From NCBI RefSeq assembly GCF_000531125.1, contig NZ_CBTK010000010.1:1-32117 (forward strand): a DNA stretch of 32,117 nucleotides, in the 5' to 3' direction. Below are positions 23,864 to 32,117 of the stretch, piece by piece (position 1 is the first letter of the stretch; each line of letters begins with the position of its first letter). Below the pieces are notes generated by a model, which worked only from the letters and a program-made list of their open reading frames with translations, searched no databases and was not told the origin of the DNA. Both the position numbers and the translations under genes were made by a program. Origin of the DNA: Candidatus Contendobacter odensis Run_B_J11 (GTDB taxonomy: Bacteria > Pseudomonadota > Gammaproteobacteria > Competibacterales > Competibacteraceae).

Positions 23864-25380
23864 CCAGACACCGCACCCTTGGGTGTATCTGGCGATGGAG
23901 GAGTGGGCACCACATTTTTTGACGCGCTCACGGGGTGGATACCTTCCTCAATCCGTTCCAGCATGTAGGAGAAGAACGGGTTGGAGGACATGCGAATCAG
24001 CGAATCCAGACTGACGATCAGGGTGCCACGCTCTCCCCGTGGGGCCACTGCACCCAAGCTGATGCCGTACTCCTCAAGGGGATCAGGATGGATGCCATAC
24101 AGGGAATCACTCATCGGAAACGGCACTGCGACATGTGAGAGCGAGAACACGCCCAGCGGATAGGACAATCCCAACTCGCGGGTCCGCTCCGTCGTCGCCC
24201 CGGCTTCCGTGACCCGCTCCATCACCTTGCTGGTGTCGGGATTGATGTTGGTGATGATCGTGGTCCTGAACGAGCGGGGCGCGTCTGGCAGGATGCGGTT
24301 CAACATGGTGTTGGCGCTGGCGCGCATGAGCGGGCCGAATTTGGCATTCCGGTTCAAATCGAACAAAACCAGTTCACTACCGTTATCGGGAAGCTGTTGA
24401 TACAACGCGGTAATAATCGCCCGGGTGCTGACAGTAAAATCCACTACTGACTGAAAGGTGAGAATAGGAGGCAACTCAGCGAGTTTTCCTTCGCTCGCGT
24501 AGCGCGCAATCCGGGGTTGCAGGGCGCGTGTCAGCAACGATGATTGCCGGGCGCCATTGATCGGGAACGAGTTGTATTTGAAGGGATTGAACTCAGGTAC
24601 GATGCTGAGCCACGCCGCCTTTGCAAAGGGTGGAAAGATCGCCGGCCAACCGAAGACTCCTGCAAACCGGGCCATTTCCGTGATCCCGATCATCGGCGAA
24701 ATCAGTACGACTCGCTCCGGGCGGGTCAACTTCGGGTCACCGACCGCATCGAGCGCGTACTTCATCGCCAGCGCACCGCCATTCGAGAACCCGATGATAT
24801 GTAATGGCAGTGTTGGGCCGATCCGCCGCCGTGCTTCCCGCACCGCCAGATGGGTCGCCGCCACCCAGTCCTCCCACTCCACATTGGTCAGACCGGCGGG
24901 GACAGTGCCATGCCCCGGCAGCCGGATGGCGATGGCGACAAAGCCTTGGGACTGATAGAGCCGGGCGACGTGACGCAGGCTGTAGGGCGAATCGGTCAGT
25001 CCATGCAGCAACACTACCGCACCGACGGGAGCGCCTGCCGGCTCCAAAATGTAGGAGCGGTTCCAGTCGGTAGCAAAATTTGCCGGATACAACGGGCTGC
25101 CTTCAAAGTAGCGATTGGCCGAAACCTGGTCTTCCGGATCCAACTTTTGGGTGACATTGACGCGCACACTCTCGAAGATCGTGCGCTCCGCAGCCAGATA
25201 GCCGTCCCAATTGGTTGTAGCCAGTTCTTGAGCCGTCAGTTCGTGGGGCGCATAGGTGTGCCAAAGCGCAAGCGGCGCTCCGCGCTGCGAGTCATAGGCG
25301 CGTATTGCCAGCAATGTCACCACGCTTACGGCAAACAGCAGCACCACAGTTTTCAACAGCTTGGTGAACTTCGCCCTCAC
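23860..25380 (-). CDS. membrane-anchored alpha/beta hydrolase
   Basis: A 506-residue protein with one N-terminal signal anchor (residues 9-26), so the enzyme probably faces the periplasm. The alpha/beta-hydrolase core starts near residue 118. LLHGLTDSPYS (124-134) supplies the oxyanion HG, and IIGFSNGG (195-202) the nucleophile Ser199 in a GxSxG-type elbow, followed by a second-half Asp/His region (SLSHVAVPFP). It is larger than typical carboxylesterases of about 300 residues because of a long N-terminal extension and C-terminal insert. Substrate unknown. The GTG at 25380 has AAGGA 8 bases upstream. It heads away from the META-domain gene, with 63 bp between. Confidence 0.8.
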   Translation of the reverse strand: MRAKFTKLLKTVVLLFAVSVVTLLAIRAYDSQRGAPLALWHTYAPHELTAQELATTNWDGYLAAERTIFESVRVNVTQKLDPEDQVSANRYFEGSPLYPANFATDWNRSYILEPAGAPVGAVVLLHGLTDSPYSLRHVARLYQSQGFVAIAIRLPGHGTVPAGLTNVEWEDWVAATHLAVREARRRIGPTLPLHIIGFSNGGALAMKYALDAVGDPKLTRPERVVLISPMIGITEMARFAGVFGWPAIFPPFAKAAWLSIVPEFNPFKYNSFPINGARQSSLLTRALQPRIARYASEGKLAELPPILTFQSVVDFTVSTRAIITALYQQLPDNGSELVLFDLNRNAKFGPLMRASANTMLNRILPDAPRSFRTTIITNINPDTSKVMERVTEAGATTERTRELGLSYPLGVFSLSHVAVPFPMSDSLYGIHPDPLEEYGISLGAVAPRGERGTLIVSLDSLIRMSSNPFFSYMLERIEEGIHPVSASKNVVPTPPSPDTPKGAVSG

Positions 25381-25443
25381 GGTCTGGATCCTTTTTGGTT
25401 GTGGAATGGCATCTTGATAGGTTTGCTGGAAAACACCGTGTAT

Positions 25444-26229
25444 TCAGCCACCGCTGGCCTGAAACAAAGCAACCAGTGCGTCCTCGGCGGTGCGCAACTC
25501 CAGTTGCTGACCTTGAATCGCGTAGGTAGCGGTCGTCGTCAGCGCCTTGAGATATTCACTTTCCTGCTGCATCACCCCCTTCGGATCGGAACAGATCTTG
25601 CGCGTCGCCGCCGGAGCCTGGATGGTGATGGATGATCCCTCAATGACATAGGCAGCCCGATAATGATTACAGCCGGCCGACCCGCTCAGTACGCCGTCGG
25701 TACCAAAGGTCGCCGTGATCTCACTGCCGTCAATCAACGAGACGGCGGCGCTGCGGCCGTTGTTGTAAACGGTCGCCCGCCAGGTGACGCCCTTCAACGC
25801 CACCAGTGGCTGCACCTTGAAGGTTGCGATCTCGTGACCCTGAGTATCCAGCAAGGCGAGTTGACCGTCCTCGATTCGATAGGCCGTTGTAGCTGCCAGC
25901 GCCGCCATCAACGGCTGTTCAACCATCATCTGGGGTTCAGGACACGCCATCATCGTACTCGCCGCCATGCCGATGGTCAGCTTGCCGGCATCCACGGTGT
26001 AACTGGCGGTGTAACGATTGCAGCCGCCGCTGCCGCTCACCGAGCCATTGGCAAAGGTTGCGGTGGCCTCGACGCCGGACGGAACGGAGTGAACCTGACT
26101 ATCGGCCAGAGTAATGCGGGTTAACTGCCAGGTCGCGCCTTCGAGTACCGTCTTATCCATCTCGCCCGCCAGCACCAAAACCGGCACCGCCCAAGCGACC
26201 AGCAACCCCAAAAAACCCACACTCACCAT
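25444..26229 (-). CDS. double META-domain (HslJ-like) exported protein
   Basis: A 261-residue protein with a signal peptide (residues 1-21, VGFLGLLVAWAVPVLVLAG) and two META domains. The first carries SVSGSGGCNRYTASYTV, then MAASTMMACP. The second carries LSGSAGCNHYRAAYVI, then PAATRKICS. Each has the GCN turn and paired Cys typical of the family, which includes the heat-inducible HslJ linked to novobiocin resistance. Tandem duplication within one chain is visible, with the copies clearly diverged. The ATG at 26229 has GAGAGGA about 7 bases upstream. Probably periplasmic, role unknown. Confidence 0.85.
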   Translation of the reverse strand: MVSVGFLGLLVAWAVPVLVLAGEMDKTVLEGATWQLTRITLADSQVHSVPSGVEATATFANGSVSGSGGCNRYTASYTVDAGKLTIGMAASTMMACPEPQMMVEQPLMAALAATTAYRIEDGQLALLDTQGHEIATFKVQPLVALKGVTWRATVYNNGRSAAVSLIDGSEITATFGTDGVLSGSAGCNHYRAAYVIEGSSITIQAPAATRKICSDPKGVMQQESEYLKALTTTATYAIQGQQLELRTAEDALVALFQASGG

Positions 26230-26248
26230 CGTCCATCCTCTCTTTTTG

Positions 26249-26860
26249 TCACGATGCGGTCGCTTGAGGAAACTCTGCGGAAGCCTGAATCGTTCGGAAA
26301 AGGAGCCAAAGACTGAGAATCAACACGACCAACTCGGCGAAAACGCAGAGGCTTAAAGCCATCAAACTCATCATGTCGACGGCGGACACCCAACCCGTCT
26401 GGCCAGCGTCGGACGTTTGGAACACGGGAACGCCCCCTTGAGGTGCCGCCAGGAAATAAAACAGCAGGTGCCCGGTCTCGGTCACCATCACCAGCATGGA
26501 AAACAGCAGACCAATACTACTGGCCACCAATCCCGTCCAGACTGATCGAATGACCGAGGATGCCGGCGGACACGCTTGCGGATCCGCAATACTGTTAGCC
26601 AGGCGGGTATACCGGTGAAACCAGACGATGGTGAAAATCAGGATCAGTAAGCTGGCTAGCGTCAGGTATTCAACGACAGCCAGCCCGGCGCGCGGACCGG
26701 AAGGAGAGCGTGAGAAGATGAAGGCATAGGCCATCAGGAGCAAGGGAATCGCTCCCATTACGATTTGCACCCAGAAACCAATTCGGCCCAGACGGGAAAA
26801 GGTTTTGGCAAGGCTCTGAGTTCCGGGCTGTTGCAGACTTTCCATGAGTTTTTTTAGCAT
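26249..26860 (-). CDS. DUF3611-family membrane protein
   Basis: A 203-residue protein with four hydrophobic helices. It matches the DUF3611 pattern: FSRLGRIGFWVQIVMGAIPLLL, then VWFHRYTRLA, then SVWTGLVASSIGLLFSMLVM, then LLFYFLAAPQGGVPVFQT and AVDMMSLMALSLCVFAELVVL. The family is best known from cyanobacteria and plastids and has no established function. The ATG at 26860 has AGGAG 6 bases upstream. An open extension to 26938 lacks a site. It is 20 bp upstream of the META-domain gene, so the two are probably co-transcribed. Confidence 0.8.
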   Translation of the reverse strand: MLKKLMESLQQPGTQSLAKTFSRLGRIGFWVQIVMGAIPLLLMAYAFIFSRSPSGPRAGLAVVEYLTLASLLILIFTIVWFHRYTRLANSIADPQACPPASSVIRSVWTGLVASSIGLLFSMLVMVTETGHLLFYFLAAPQGGVPVFQTSDAGQTGWVSAVDMMSLMALSLCVFAELVVLILSLWLLFRTIQASAEFPQATAS

Positions 26861-26902
26861 GACCACTCCTGATTTTTCGGTATTTGTGATTGGAAGACAT
26901 GA

Positions 26903-26917
26903 GTGGGCAATACCCAC
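26903..26917. repeat. short GTGGG/CCCAC hairpin repeat
   Basis: GTGGG (26903-26907) and CCCAC (26913-26917) surround CAATA, followed by cctacg. This resembles the dispersed intergenic repeat type seen at the left end of the window. The rest of 26861-26974 shows nothing else. Confidence 0.4.
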
Positions 26918-26974
26918 CCTACGAAACGACTGCGCCAATTACCGAATCCGGCGAACGGCGCGGGTAACGAACGC

Positions 26975-27457
26975 TTAACGGATCTCAAATTCAGCGCGGC
27001 AACCGTGGTCCACCCATACTCCACGCCGGTTGTAACCCCAGGAACTGTTGAAGCGACAAGGCGCTCTGCTCAATTGCCGGATCAGAATCACCTCATTCCG
27101 AACGTCCGCCCGACATAACTGGCGGCCGCTGCCCTCGGCGGAGCAAGTCAAACGCTGGTTGCGCCGGTGGTCATTGCTGCCGACGCGGAATTCAGCGCGA
27201 CAACCGCGATCCACCCAAATGCCGCCCCGGTCATAACCCCAGGTCTGGTCTTTCCGGCAAGCCGCGCTGCTCAATTGCCGCTGGAGCTGCACTCCACCCC
27301 GGGTGTCAACGCGGCAGTGCTGGTAGCGATTATTGAGCGACTCACAGGTGACATGACGAGATCGAGCTTGGGCATCCTGAACCGGCAGCCCGGTCAATGC
27401 CGCCACCAATACGCCACCGAGCAAGGCGGTCGCCAGGGTAGTTTGGCTGAGTTTCAT
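26975..27457 (-). CDS. exported protein with two DUF3011 repeats
   Basis: A 160-residue protein with a signal peptide (about residues 1-31, ending PVQDAQA). Two DUF3011 repeats follow. Repeat 1 runs VTCESLNNRYQHCRVDTRGG to WVDRGCRAEF. Repeat 2 runs LTCSAEGSGRQLCRADVRNE to WVDHGCRAEF. Each has four Cys, a QLS segment, WGY and WVDxGCRAEF. The repeats are commonly found in secreted or periplasmic proteins of unknown role and look lectin-like. The ATG at 27457 is selected by CGGAG 8 bases upstream. A TTG at 27472 is less likely. Confidence 0.85.
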   Translation of the reverse strand: MKLSQTTLATALLGGVLVAALTGLPVQDAQARSRHVTCESLNNRYQHCRVDTRGGVQLQRQLSSAACRKDQTWGYDRGGIWVDRGCRAEFRVGSNDHRRNQRLTCSAEGSGRQLCRADVRNEVILIRQLSRAPCRFNSSWGYNRRGVWVDHGCRAEFEIR

Positions 27458-27477
27458 CAATTTTCTCCGCAAGAGAA

Positions 27478-27495
27478 CCCACCTTTCAAGGCGGG
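27478..27495 (-). promoter_or_regulatory. leader hairpin upstream of the DUF3011 gene
   Basis: On the minus strand CCCGCCTT pairs with AAGGTGGG (one G-U wobble) across a 2-base loop, 20 bases before the start codon. It could be a leader structure or the end of a repeat. The interval 27496-27631 to the antiporter operon stop holds nothing else recognisable. Confidence 0.3.
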
Positions 27496-27631
27496 GAGGG
27501 ATAGCGTAGCGTGCGACACATCGCCAGCATTAAGTGTCAGTCTTTCCCGGCGGTCAGCCCGCAAGGATCTAATCACGAACCTCTCCACAGTGTATCTCCC
27601 CTCGTCCTTGTCGCATACCGGCGCAACCGGA

Positions 27632-29260
27632 TCAATGTCCGTTGAACATCACTCCGCCCAGGATCAGGATCAGTGTCAACAGGGACAGTCCCGCCACCGG
27701 CCATTGCCGCAGTACGCCTTCCATCTGTTCCAAGGCATCTCCCCACTGGACAATAACGCGCATGGCGGGTTGACCCACGACCACGATGTCGCCTTCCGGT
27801 ACCCGTGGCAGATATCGCCCCCAGCGCCACAGTCCAAGTGCCAGTCCAGCACCGATCAGAATGGGCCATAGCGCCGCCCAGAGAATTGCGGGCTGGAGTA
27901 CATCGGCCCAGGTACCGATTCCGGTTACCAAATACAGCGTCCAGGGAACCACGAGAGCGGCAACGAACATCAATAGCCAGGGTAAAGCGATTCCCCAGGG
28001 TGCCGATGCCGACGGATCGGGCGCAGCGCTCGCCGCCAAACGGTGGAGGAAATGCAGCATCAATAGCGTAGTCCCAATCGCCGACAAGGTCGCCAGCAGT
28101 TCTACCAGCCCCTCCCCCAAAACCGGTTTTACCGCCAGCTTCGCCAACGCGCCACCGGTCAGGGGTAGCCCGCCAATCGCCAAGGCCAGGATGGCCGCCG
28201 GCAGCAACATTAGCCAGAGCCGGCGTCGGCCCGTTGTAGCGATCACGCCCACGGCGAGGAACAGCGCACCCTTGGCCAGCAGGTGATGGGCCGCGTAAAA
28301 AGACGCTGCCTGCGTGGCGCTAGCGTCGCCATTCGCAAGACCCATGCCGATGACTGCAACAAGGAAACCCATCTGACTCACGCTCGAATACGCGAGTACG
28401 ATCTTCGGCTGCGACTGCATGATCCCAATCACCACGCCATAGAAAGCGCCGAACAAGCCAATGGTTGTCAGTGGCAGGCCAAAGTCCGGCAGCGCGATAT
28501 CAAACGGCAGGAAACGGATCAGCGCGAGAGCGCTCGCCTTGACGACGGCGCCGCTCATCACGGCTGCGGCTGGAATCGGCGCCGCGCCATAGGCCAGCGG
28601 CATCCAGAAATGCAGCGGCACGAGGCCCGCCTTCATGCCGAGGCCGACGACCAGAAGCATAAGGGTGAGATCGCGCCACGGCGATGCAGGAATCGCGGCG
28701 GCGGCATCGCGGATCAACAGGCTGCCGTCCGGGGTCGCCATCGCCAGCATCACCAGGCCGGCGAGCAGGAACGCTTCGGCAATCAGCGCGAGTCCGAGGT
28801 AGACGGCGCTGGCGCGCAGCGCTTCCGCCGTGCCGCCCTGCAGGACGAGTCCGCTGGCGCCGACGGACAACACCGCGAGCAGGAAGTAGAAGCCCACCAG
28901 GTCGGCGGCGAGAAACACGCCGACGCAACCGGTCAGCGTCATCAGCCAGCACACGACGAAGCTACCGGCATTGACCGTGCCCCGTAACCCCGTCGCAGCG
29001 TAGGCCCCTGCCGCGATCCACAGGATCGCAGCGACCAAGAGCAGCATCGCCCCCGGTTCGTCCATGGCGAACGACAGCGCGAACTGGGCATTGCCGAGTA
29101 CGACGGGCGTGTCGTCGGCAAGCAGTGCGGCCACAAGGGCGGGGATCGGCGCGAGCGCCAGCAGCAGCGGCATACGCTTGCGCAGCCCCGGCACCATACA
29201 GGCCAGCAGCAGCGCGAGCGGCGCACCGATAGCGGCGAGCAACAAAACAGAAGTCGTCAT
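27632..29260 (-). CDS. Mrp/Mnh-type antiporter subunit D homologue (second copy)
   Basis: A 542-residue hydrophobic protein of the Proton_antipo_M (NuoL/M/N, MrpA/D) superfamily with about 14 helices. The core shows VGLGMKAGLVPLHFWMPLAYG, with a Lys in the helix typical of ion-translocating subunits, and SQPKIVLAYSSVSQMGFLV. The C-terminus is longer than a standard MrpD and ends in a lone helix. I prefer the ATG at 29260 because it overlaps the mnhD stop as ATGA. The ATG at 29266 is also possible. It is the last gene of the operon. Having two D-type subunits in a row is a feature of some gammaproteobacterial and autotroph antiporter clusters. Confidence 0.85.
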   Translation of the reverse strand: MTTSVLLLAAIGAPLALLLACMVPGLRKRMPLLLALAPIPALVAALLADDTPVVLGNAQFALSFAMDEPGAMLLLVAAILWIAAGAYAATGLRGTVNAGSFVVCWLMTLTGCVGVFLAADLVGFYFLLAVLSVGASGLVLQGGTAEALRASAVYLGLALIAEAFLLAGLVMLAMATPDGSLLIRDAAAAIPASPWRDLTLMLLVVGLGMKAGLVPLHFWMPLAYGAAPIPAAAVMSGAVVKASALALIRFLPFDIALPDFGLPLTTIGLFGAFYGVVIGIMQSQPKIVLAYSSVSQMGFLVAVIGMGLANGDASATQAASFYAAHHLLAKGALFLAVGVIATTGRRRLWLMLLPAAILALAIGGLPLTGGALAKLAVKPVLGEGLVELLATLSAIGTTLLMLHFLHRLAASAAPDPSASAPWGIALPWLLMFVAALVVPWTLYLVTGIGTWADVLQPAILWAALWPILIGAGLALGLWRWGRYLPRVPEGDIVVVGQPAMRVIVQWGDALEQMEGVLRQWPVAGLSLLTLILILGGVMFNGH

Positions 29261-30789
29261 GGCCATCCGATCCCTGGTACGACCGCCCGTCCGATCTGCG
29301 CCACGTCCACCGGGCAGAATACGGCCATGCCGAGCAGAAACGAGCACAGGGCCAGCGCCAGCACCGCCACCTGCTGATAGTAAGGAACGCACGCCTTCGG
29401 GGTCCATCCTTCGGGCGCGGGAGCCATCGCGCGCACAACGACGATGAAGACGTAGGCACTGGTGAGCAGGCCCCCCACGAACATCACGAGCGCCCACCAC
29501 CACTGTGCGGTCATGATGGCCGCCGATACCAGCAGCCACTTGGCGAGAAACCCTCCCGAGGGCGGTAGCCCAATCAGCGAAGCGCCGCCGAGCGCGAAGG
29601 CGACCAGGGTCATCGGCAACGCCCGCGCTGCACCGCGTAAATCGGCAATGCGATCATGTCCAAGCGTCGTGTAAATGAGTCCCGCAGCCATGAACATCGC
29701 CGCCTTCGCGGTGGCGTGGGAGATTGCTTGCAATAGGCCACCGTTCACAGCCGTCGCGCTGTCAAGCTGGGCGGCAGCGAGTCCGGCCGCGAGCGGGAAC
29801 ATCAGGAACAGATAGCCGATCTGCGCAACCGTCGAGTAAGCGATCAGCAGCTTGAGCCGCACCTGCCTGAGCGCGACGATGTTGCCGACCAGAATGGCCG
29901 CCGCGCCCAGTGTCGCCAGCGTCTGCGCCGACGGCAGTGTCACTACGCCGGCGAAGACGTCGAGCCAGAGCCGCACGGCGAGAAACCACGAACCCTTGAT
30001 CACCAGGCCCGACAGTACGGCGCTCGCCGCTGCCGGTGCGCCCGCATGCGCAGGCGGCAACCAGAGATGCAATGGAAAGAGGGCAGTCTTGGCCAACAGC
30101 CCCACTGTCATCAGCGCAGCAGCCGCCCAAGTGACCGGTTCGGGGTGAACCCGCACGGCGAGCAGCATAATGTCCAGCGTGCCATACGCGCCGTACAGCA
30201 GCACCGCCCCCAGCAGATAGAGCACCGAGCCAAACAGGGCGTACAACAGATACCGCAGTGCGGAACGTAAGGTCTCCGGCTGACCGCTGAGGCTGACCAG
30301 CGGCACGCCGGCGAACGTCAGGAGTTCCAGGGCGACGTATAGCGTAAAGAGATCTCCACTCACGAACACCAGGTTCAGCGAACCCCACACCGCGAGCAGC
30401 AGCAGCCAGAACATCAGCGGCGCACGCGCCTCGCGAACCCCCTGGGGCGTACCGAAGTCGGCCCGGGCATACACGCCGATGCCGCTGATCACCACCGCGA
30501 CGGCCAGCAGCATGATCACGGCCAGGCCGTCGGCGCGCAGCGCAATGCCCAGTGGCGGCGTCCAGCCGCCCAGGATATAGACCACGGCATCGCCGGAGCG
30601 CACCAGCGCATCGGCGATGGCGATGGCGATGGCGAGCCCGGTCGCGAGGATCGCGAGCGCCACCCGTTGGGCACTGCGGCTGCCGAGAACCATACCGGCC
30701 AGCACCCCAACAAAAGGGACCAGCACCGCCAGCACCAGCAGCAGCCCGCCGGGGGTCGTCACGTCCTGAGTCGAGAGGGAATGTGGCAT
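29257..30789 (-). CDS. mnhD: Mrp/Mnh cation:proton antiporter subunit D
   Basis: A 510-residue membrane protein with about 14 helices. The Proton_antipo_M core includes FVSGDLFTLYVALELLTFAGVPLVSL (carrying the conserved Glu), LLAKTALFPLHLWLPPAHAGAP (the Lys-bearing helix with the family HLWLPPAHxxAP) and LKLLIAYSTVAQIGYL. It works with subunits A, B, C, E, F and G as one membrane complex that exchanges Na+ or K+ for protons. The start is directly after the mnhC stop, and its own stop overlaps the next start. Assignment to the D subunit is supported by position after mnhC. Confidence 0.88.
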   Translation of the reverse strand: MPHSLSTQDVTTPGGLLLVLAVLVPFVGVLAGMVLGSRSAQRVALAILATGLAIAIAIADALVRSGDAVVYILGGWTPPLGIALRADGLAVIMLLAVAVVISGIGVYARADFGTPQGVREARAPLMFWLLLLAVWGSLNLVFVSGDLFTLYVALELLTFAGVPLVSLSGQPETLRSALRYLLYALFGSVLYLLGAVLLYGAYGTLDIMLLAVRVHPEPVTWAAAALMTVGLLAKTALFPLHLWLPPAHAGAPAAASAVLSGLVIKGSWFLAVRLWLDVFAGVVTLPSAQTLATLGAAAILVGNIVALRQVRLKLLIAYSTVAQIGYLFLMFPLAAGLAAAQLDSATAVNGGLLQAISHATAKAAMFMAAGLIYTTLGHDRIADLRGAARALPMTLVAFALGGASLIGLPPSGGFLAKWLLVSAAIMTAQWWWALVMFVGGLLTSAYVFIVVVRAMAPAPEGWTPKACVPYYQQVAVLALALCSFLLGMAVFCPVDVAQIGRAVVPGIGWP

Positions 30790-31131
30790 CTAGGCGTCCG
30801 GGAGATCGGCCTGCGCCTTGGCCGACGCATCCGAGGCAAGCGTAACCGAACCGGCTTCGTCGAACAGTCGCAACACCAGCGCAACGGCCAGCGCGGTCGC
30901 TGAGAAGGCGACGACGATGCCGGTGATCAGCAGCGCCTGCGGCACCGGGTCGCCCCCCATCCCGACTGCCGCACCCCGGCGGGCGATGGCACCGAAGAGC
31001 AGGAACACCCCGCTGCCGATCAGGTTGAACGCGAGGATCTTGCGCAGCGGCTGCGGGTGGATGATCAAGCCATACAGGCCGAAGCCCACCAGCGCTGCAG
31101 CGCACAGTCCAAACAGCGTCGGCGTGTTCAT
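30790..31131 (-). CDS. mnhC: Mrp/Mnh antiporter subunit C
   Basis: A 113-residue NuoK-like protein with three helices (about residues 4-23, 30-50 and 64-88). The Glu-poor NLIGSGVFLLFGAIARR and DPVPQALLITGIVVAFSATALAVAL segments are diagnostic of MnhC/MrpC. In MrpC the DPxPQALVLTAIVI motif is the hallmark. The start overlaps the stop of the MnhB fusion gene as ATGA. The last 20 residues are a charged tail. The gene is full length. Confidence 0.92.
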   Translation of the reverse strand: MNTPTLFGLCAAALVGFGLYGLIIHPQPLRKILAFNLIGSGVFLLFGAIARRGAAVGMGGDPVPQALLITGIVVAFSATALAVALVLRLFDEAGSVTLASDASAKAQADLPDA

Positions 31132-32064
31132 CCCGGCGGCGTCCGTTGCGGTGCGCCAGCCACCAGCAAGGCAAGCGCCAGCACGAGCGTAGGCATCAGC
31201 GCGATCTCAATGGCGACGATCAGCGGTTTTGCATAGCCCTCCGGGTAGGCGAGGACTGCTCCCGCAGTGATGGATCCCGCGAAGCCGATGGCGATGAACA
31301 CCAGCGGTCCGATCACGAGCAGGACCCGCAGCCAGGTCCGGCTAACCGGCGGCGTGTCGGCGAGACCTGCCCCGATAACCAACAGCCACATCGCAGCCAG
31401 GATCGTGGCGCCCTGGAATTTGCCGCCAGGAAGATCTGCTCCGATCCAGAAGATGTAGAGACCCACGATGATCCCAATCGGCGGCAGGAGCCGTGCGAGA
31501 TAGGCAAGGACTCCGTTGGGATCGACATGGCGCTGCGGTCCTGGATAGCCACCCCAGGCACGGTCGGGCGCCAGCGACCACACACCGAGCAGTGCCAATA
31601 GCACTACGATGGCCTCGAGCAGCGTGTCCATTGCGCGGAACGCAAGCAATACCGCAGTAATTGGATTGCCGACCCCGGTTGTAGCCAGATTGGCGGCGGC
31701 GGCAGGTGCGAGCGTGGGGGCGGGATCAGGCAGTGCCAGGACACCCACAGCAAGCGCCGCTGCGACGGTGACGGCCAAGGCTGCGGCGAGTGTCCGGGTG
31801 AGGGCGCCGGGGTATTCGGCGCACGCCGCAGCCTCCGTCCTTCGCAGCCGGGCTGCAGCGCCGATCAGCAAAGCACCGGTCAGGCCACCACCGATCGCCG
31901 CCTCCGTCAGCGCCACATCCGGCGCGGCGAGGCGCACCCAGATCAACGCCAGCAACAGCCCATAGGCCACGAAGCCAATCACCGCCGCGAAGGTGTCGCG
32001 CACGGCGATGATCCACCCGGCCATCGCCAGAACGAGCAGGGTCAGGCTGATGTCAACTGCCAGG
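31128..32064 (-). CDS. Mrp antiporter MbhD (DUF4040)-MnhB fusion, 5'-truncated at the contig end
   Basis: Real coding sequence runs leftward from about 32063. Any start codon beyond that is adapter. The N-terminal part (LAVDISLTLLVLAMAGW, then AAPDVALTEAAIGGGLTGALL) is DUF4040/MbhD, the segment that forms the tail of MrpA in canonical systems. The middle holds an MbhE-like stretch with NPITAVLLAFRAMDTLLEAIV. The C-terminal half is MnhB, recognised by YIFWIGADLPGGKFQGA and about four helices. One chain thus combines the MrpA tail and MrpB. The N-terminus probably lacks only a few residues. A separate mnhA/E/F/G may lie beyond the contig. Confidence 0.85.
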
Positions 32065-32117
32065 AGATCGGAAGAGCACACGTCTGAACTCCAGTCACGC
32101 CAATATCTCGTATGCCG
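32065..32117 (+). other. Illumina TruSeq adapter, not genomic
   Basis: Bases 32065-32098 match the TruSeq read-1 3' adapter (AGATCGGAAGAGC continuing to CCAGTCAC). Bases 32099-32104 are GCCAAT, TruSeq index 6, and 32105-32117 continue ATCTCGTATGCCG. Read on the minus strand it encodes the false N-terminus MCSSDL. Untrimmed adapter was built into the assembly. Confidence 0.99.

Noticed and set aside
29762-31174. 470-codon frame overlapping mnhD and mnhC on the same strand
   Set aside because: Arg/Gly/Ala-rich out-of-frame translation. The antiporter genes in the other frames are unmistakable.
32065-32081. GTG start and peptide MCSSDL for the MnhB fusion
   Set aside because: Encoded by the sequencing adapter, not by the genome.

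Overview
The window looks like one end of a metagenome-derived contig from a high-GC gammaproteobacterium that stores polyhydroxyalkanoate. Support comes from a class I PHA synthase, a gammaproteobacterial rnhB-dnaE arrangement with rnhA convergent to it, a RegB/RegA (PrrB/PrrA-type) redox two-component system, a CCA enzyme of the E. coli type, and scattered GC-rich palindromic repeats. A Competibacter/Contendobacter-like lineage would fit, but that is an inference from gene content only. The last 53 bases (32065-32117) are not genomic. They are an Illumina TruSeq adapter with index GCCAAT, so the right end of the contig is an assembly artefact that also creates a false N-terminus on the last gene.

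Layout from left to right. 1-2400 is a worn accessory region: palindromic repeats, a small retropepsin-like protease, a 5'-truncated IS110-family transposase, and three tightly overlapping unknown genes including a possible helix-turn-helix protein. 2404-6121 (minus strand) is the most unusual part. It is a compact operon headed by mbnP and mbnH (the copper protein and its di-heme enzyme first known from methanobactin loci). These are followed by a tiny Gly-rich exported protein with a predicted His-His N-terminus, a DUF4189 lipoprotein, a PCu(A)C-fold protein that has lost the usual copper ligands, and a membrane protein. 6373-8979 holds a CBS-pair protein divergent from regB-regA. A 48-bp element with a GCGAC-N5-GCCGC core occurs upstream of mbnP and again, degenerate, between the CBS gene and regB. 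This suggests RegA-type redox control of the copper operon.

9094-11262 holds an IS1595-like scrap, a palindromic repeat and phaC. 11277-20671 is mostly housekeeping: cca, a zinc aminopeptidase lipoprotein, a vapBC toxin-antitoxin pair wedged before a double-NBD peptide/oligopeptide ABC ATPase, rnhA, and dnaE with rnhB. 20869-23863 holds a PLDc_N/SHOCT membrane protein and a patatin-GntP permease operon that may belong to hydroxybutyrate/PHB metabolism. 23860-27457 is a leftward run of envelope or secreted proteins: a membrane-anchored alpha/beta hydrolase, a double META-domain protein, a DUF3611 membrane protein and a double DUF3011 protein. 27632-32064 is a leftward Mrp/Mnh-type cation/proton antiporter operon: an MbhD/DUF4040-MnhB fusion cut at the contig end, mnhC, mnhD and a second D-type subunit, each overlapping or touching the next.
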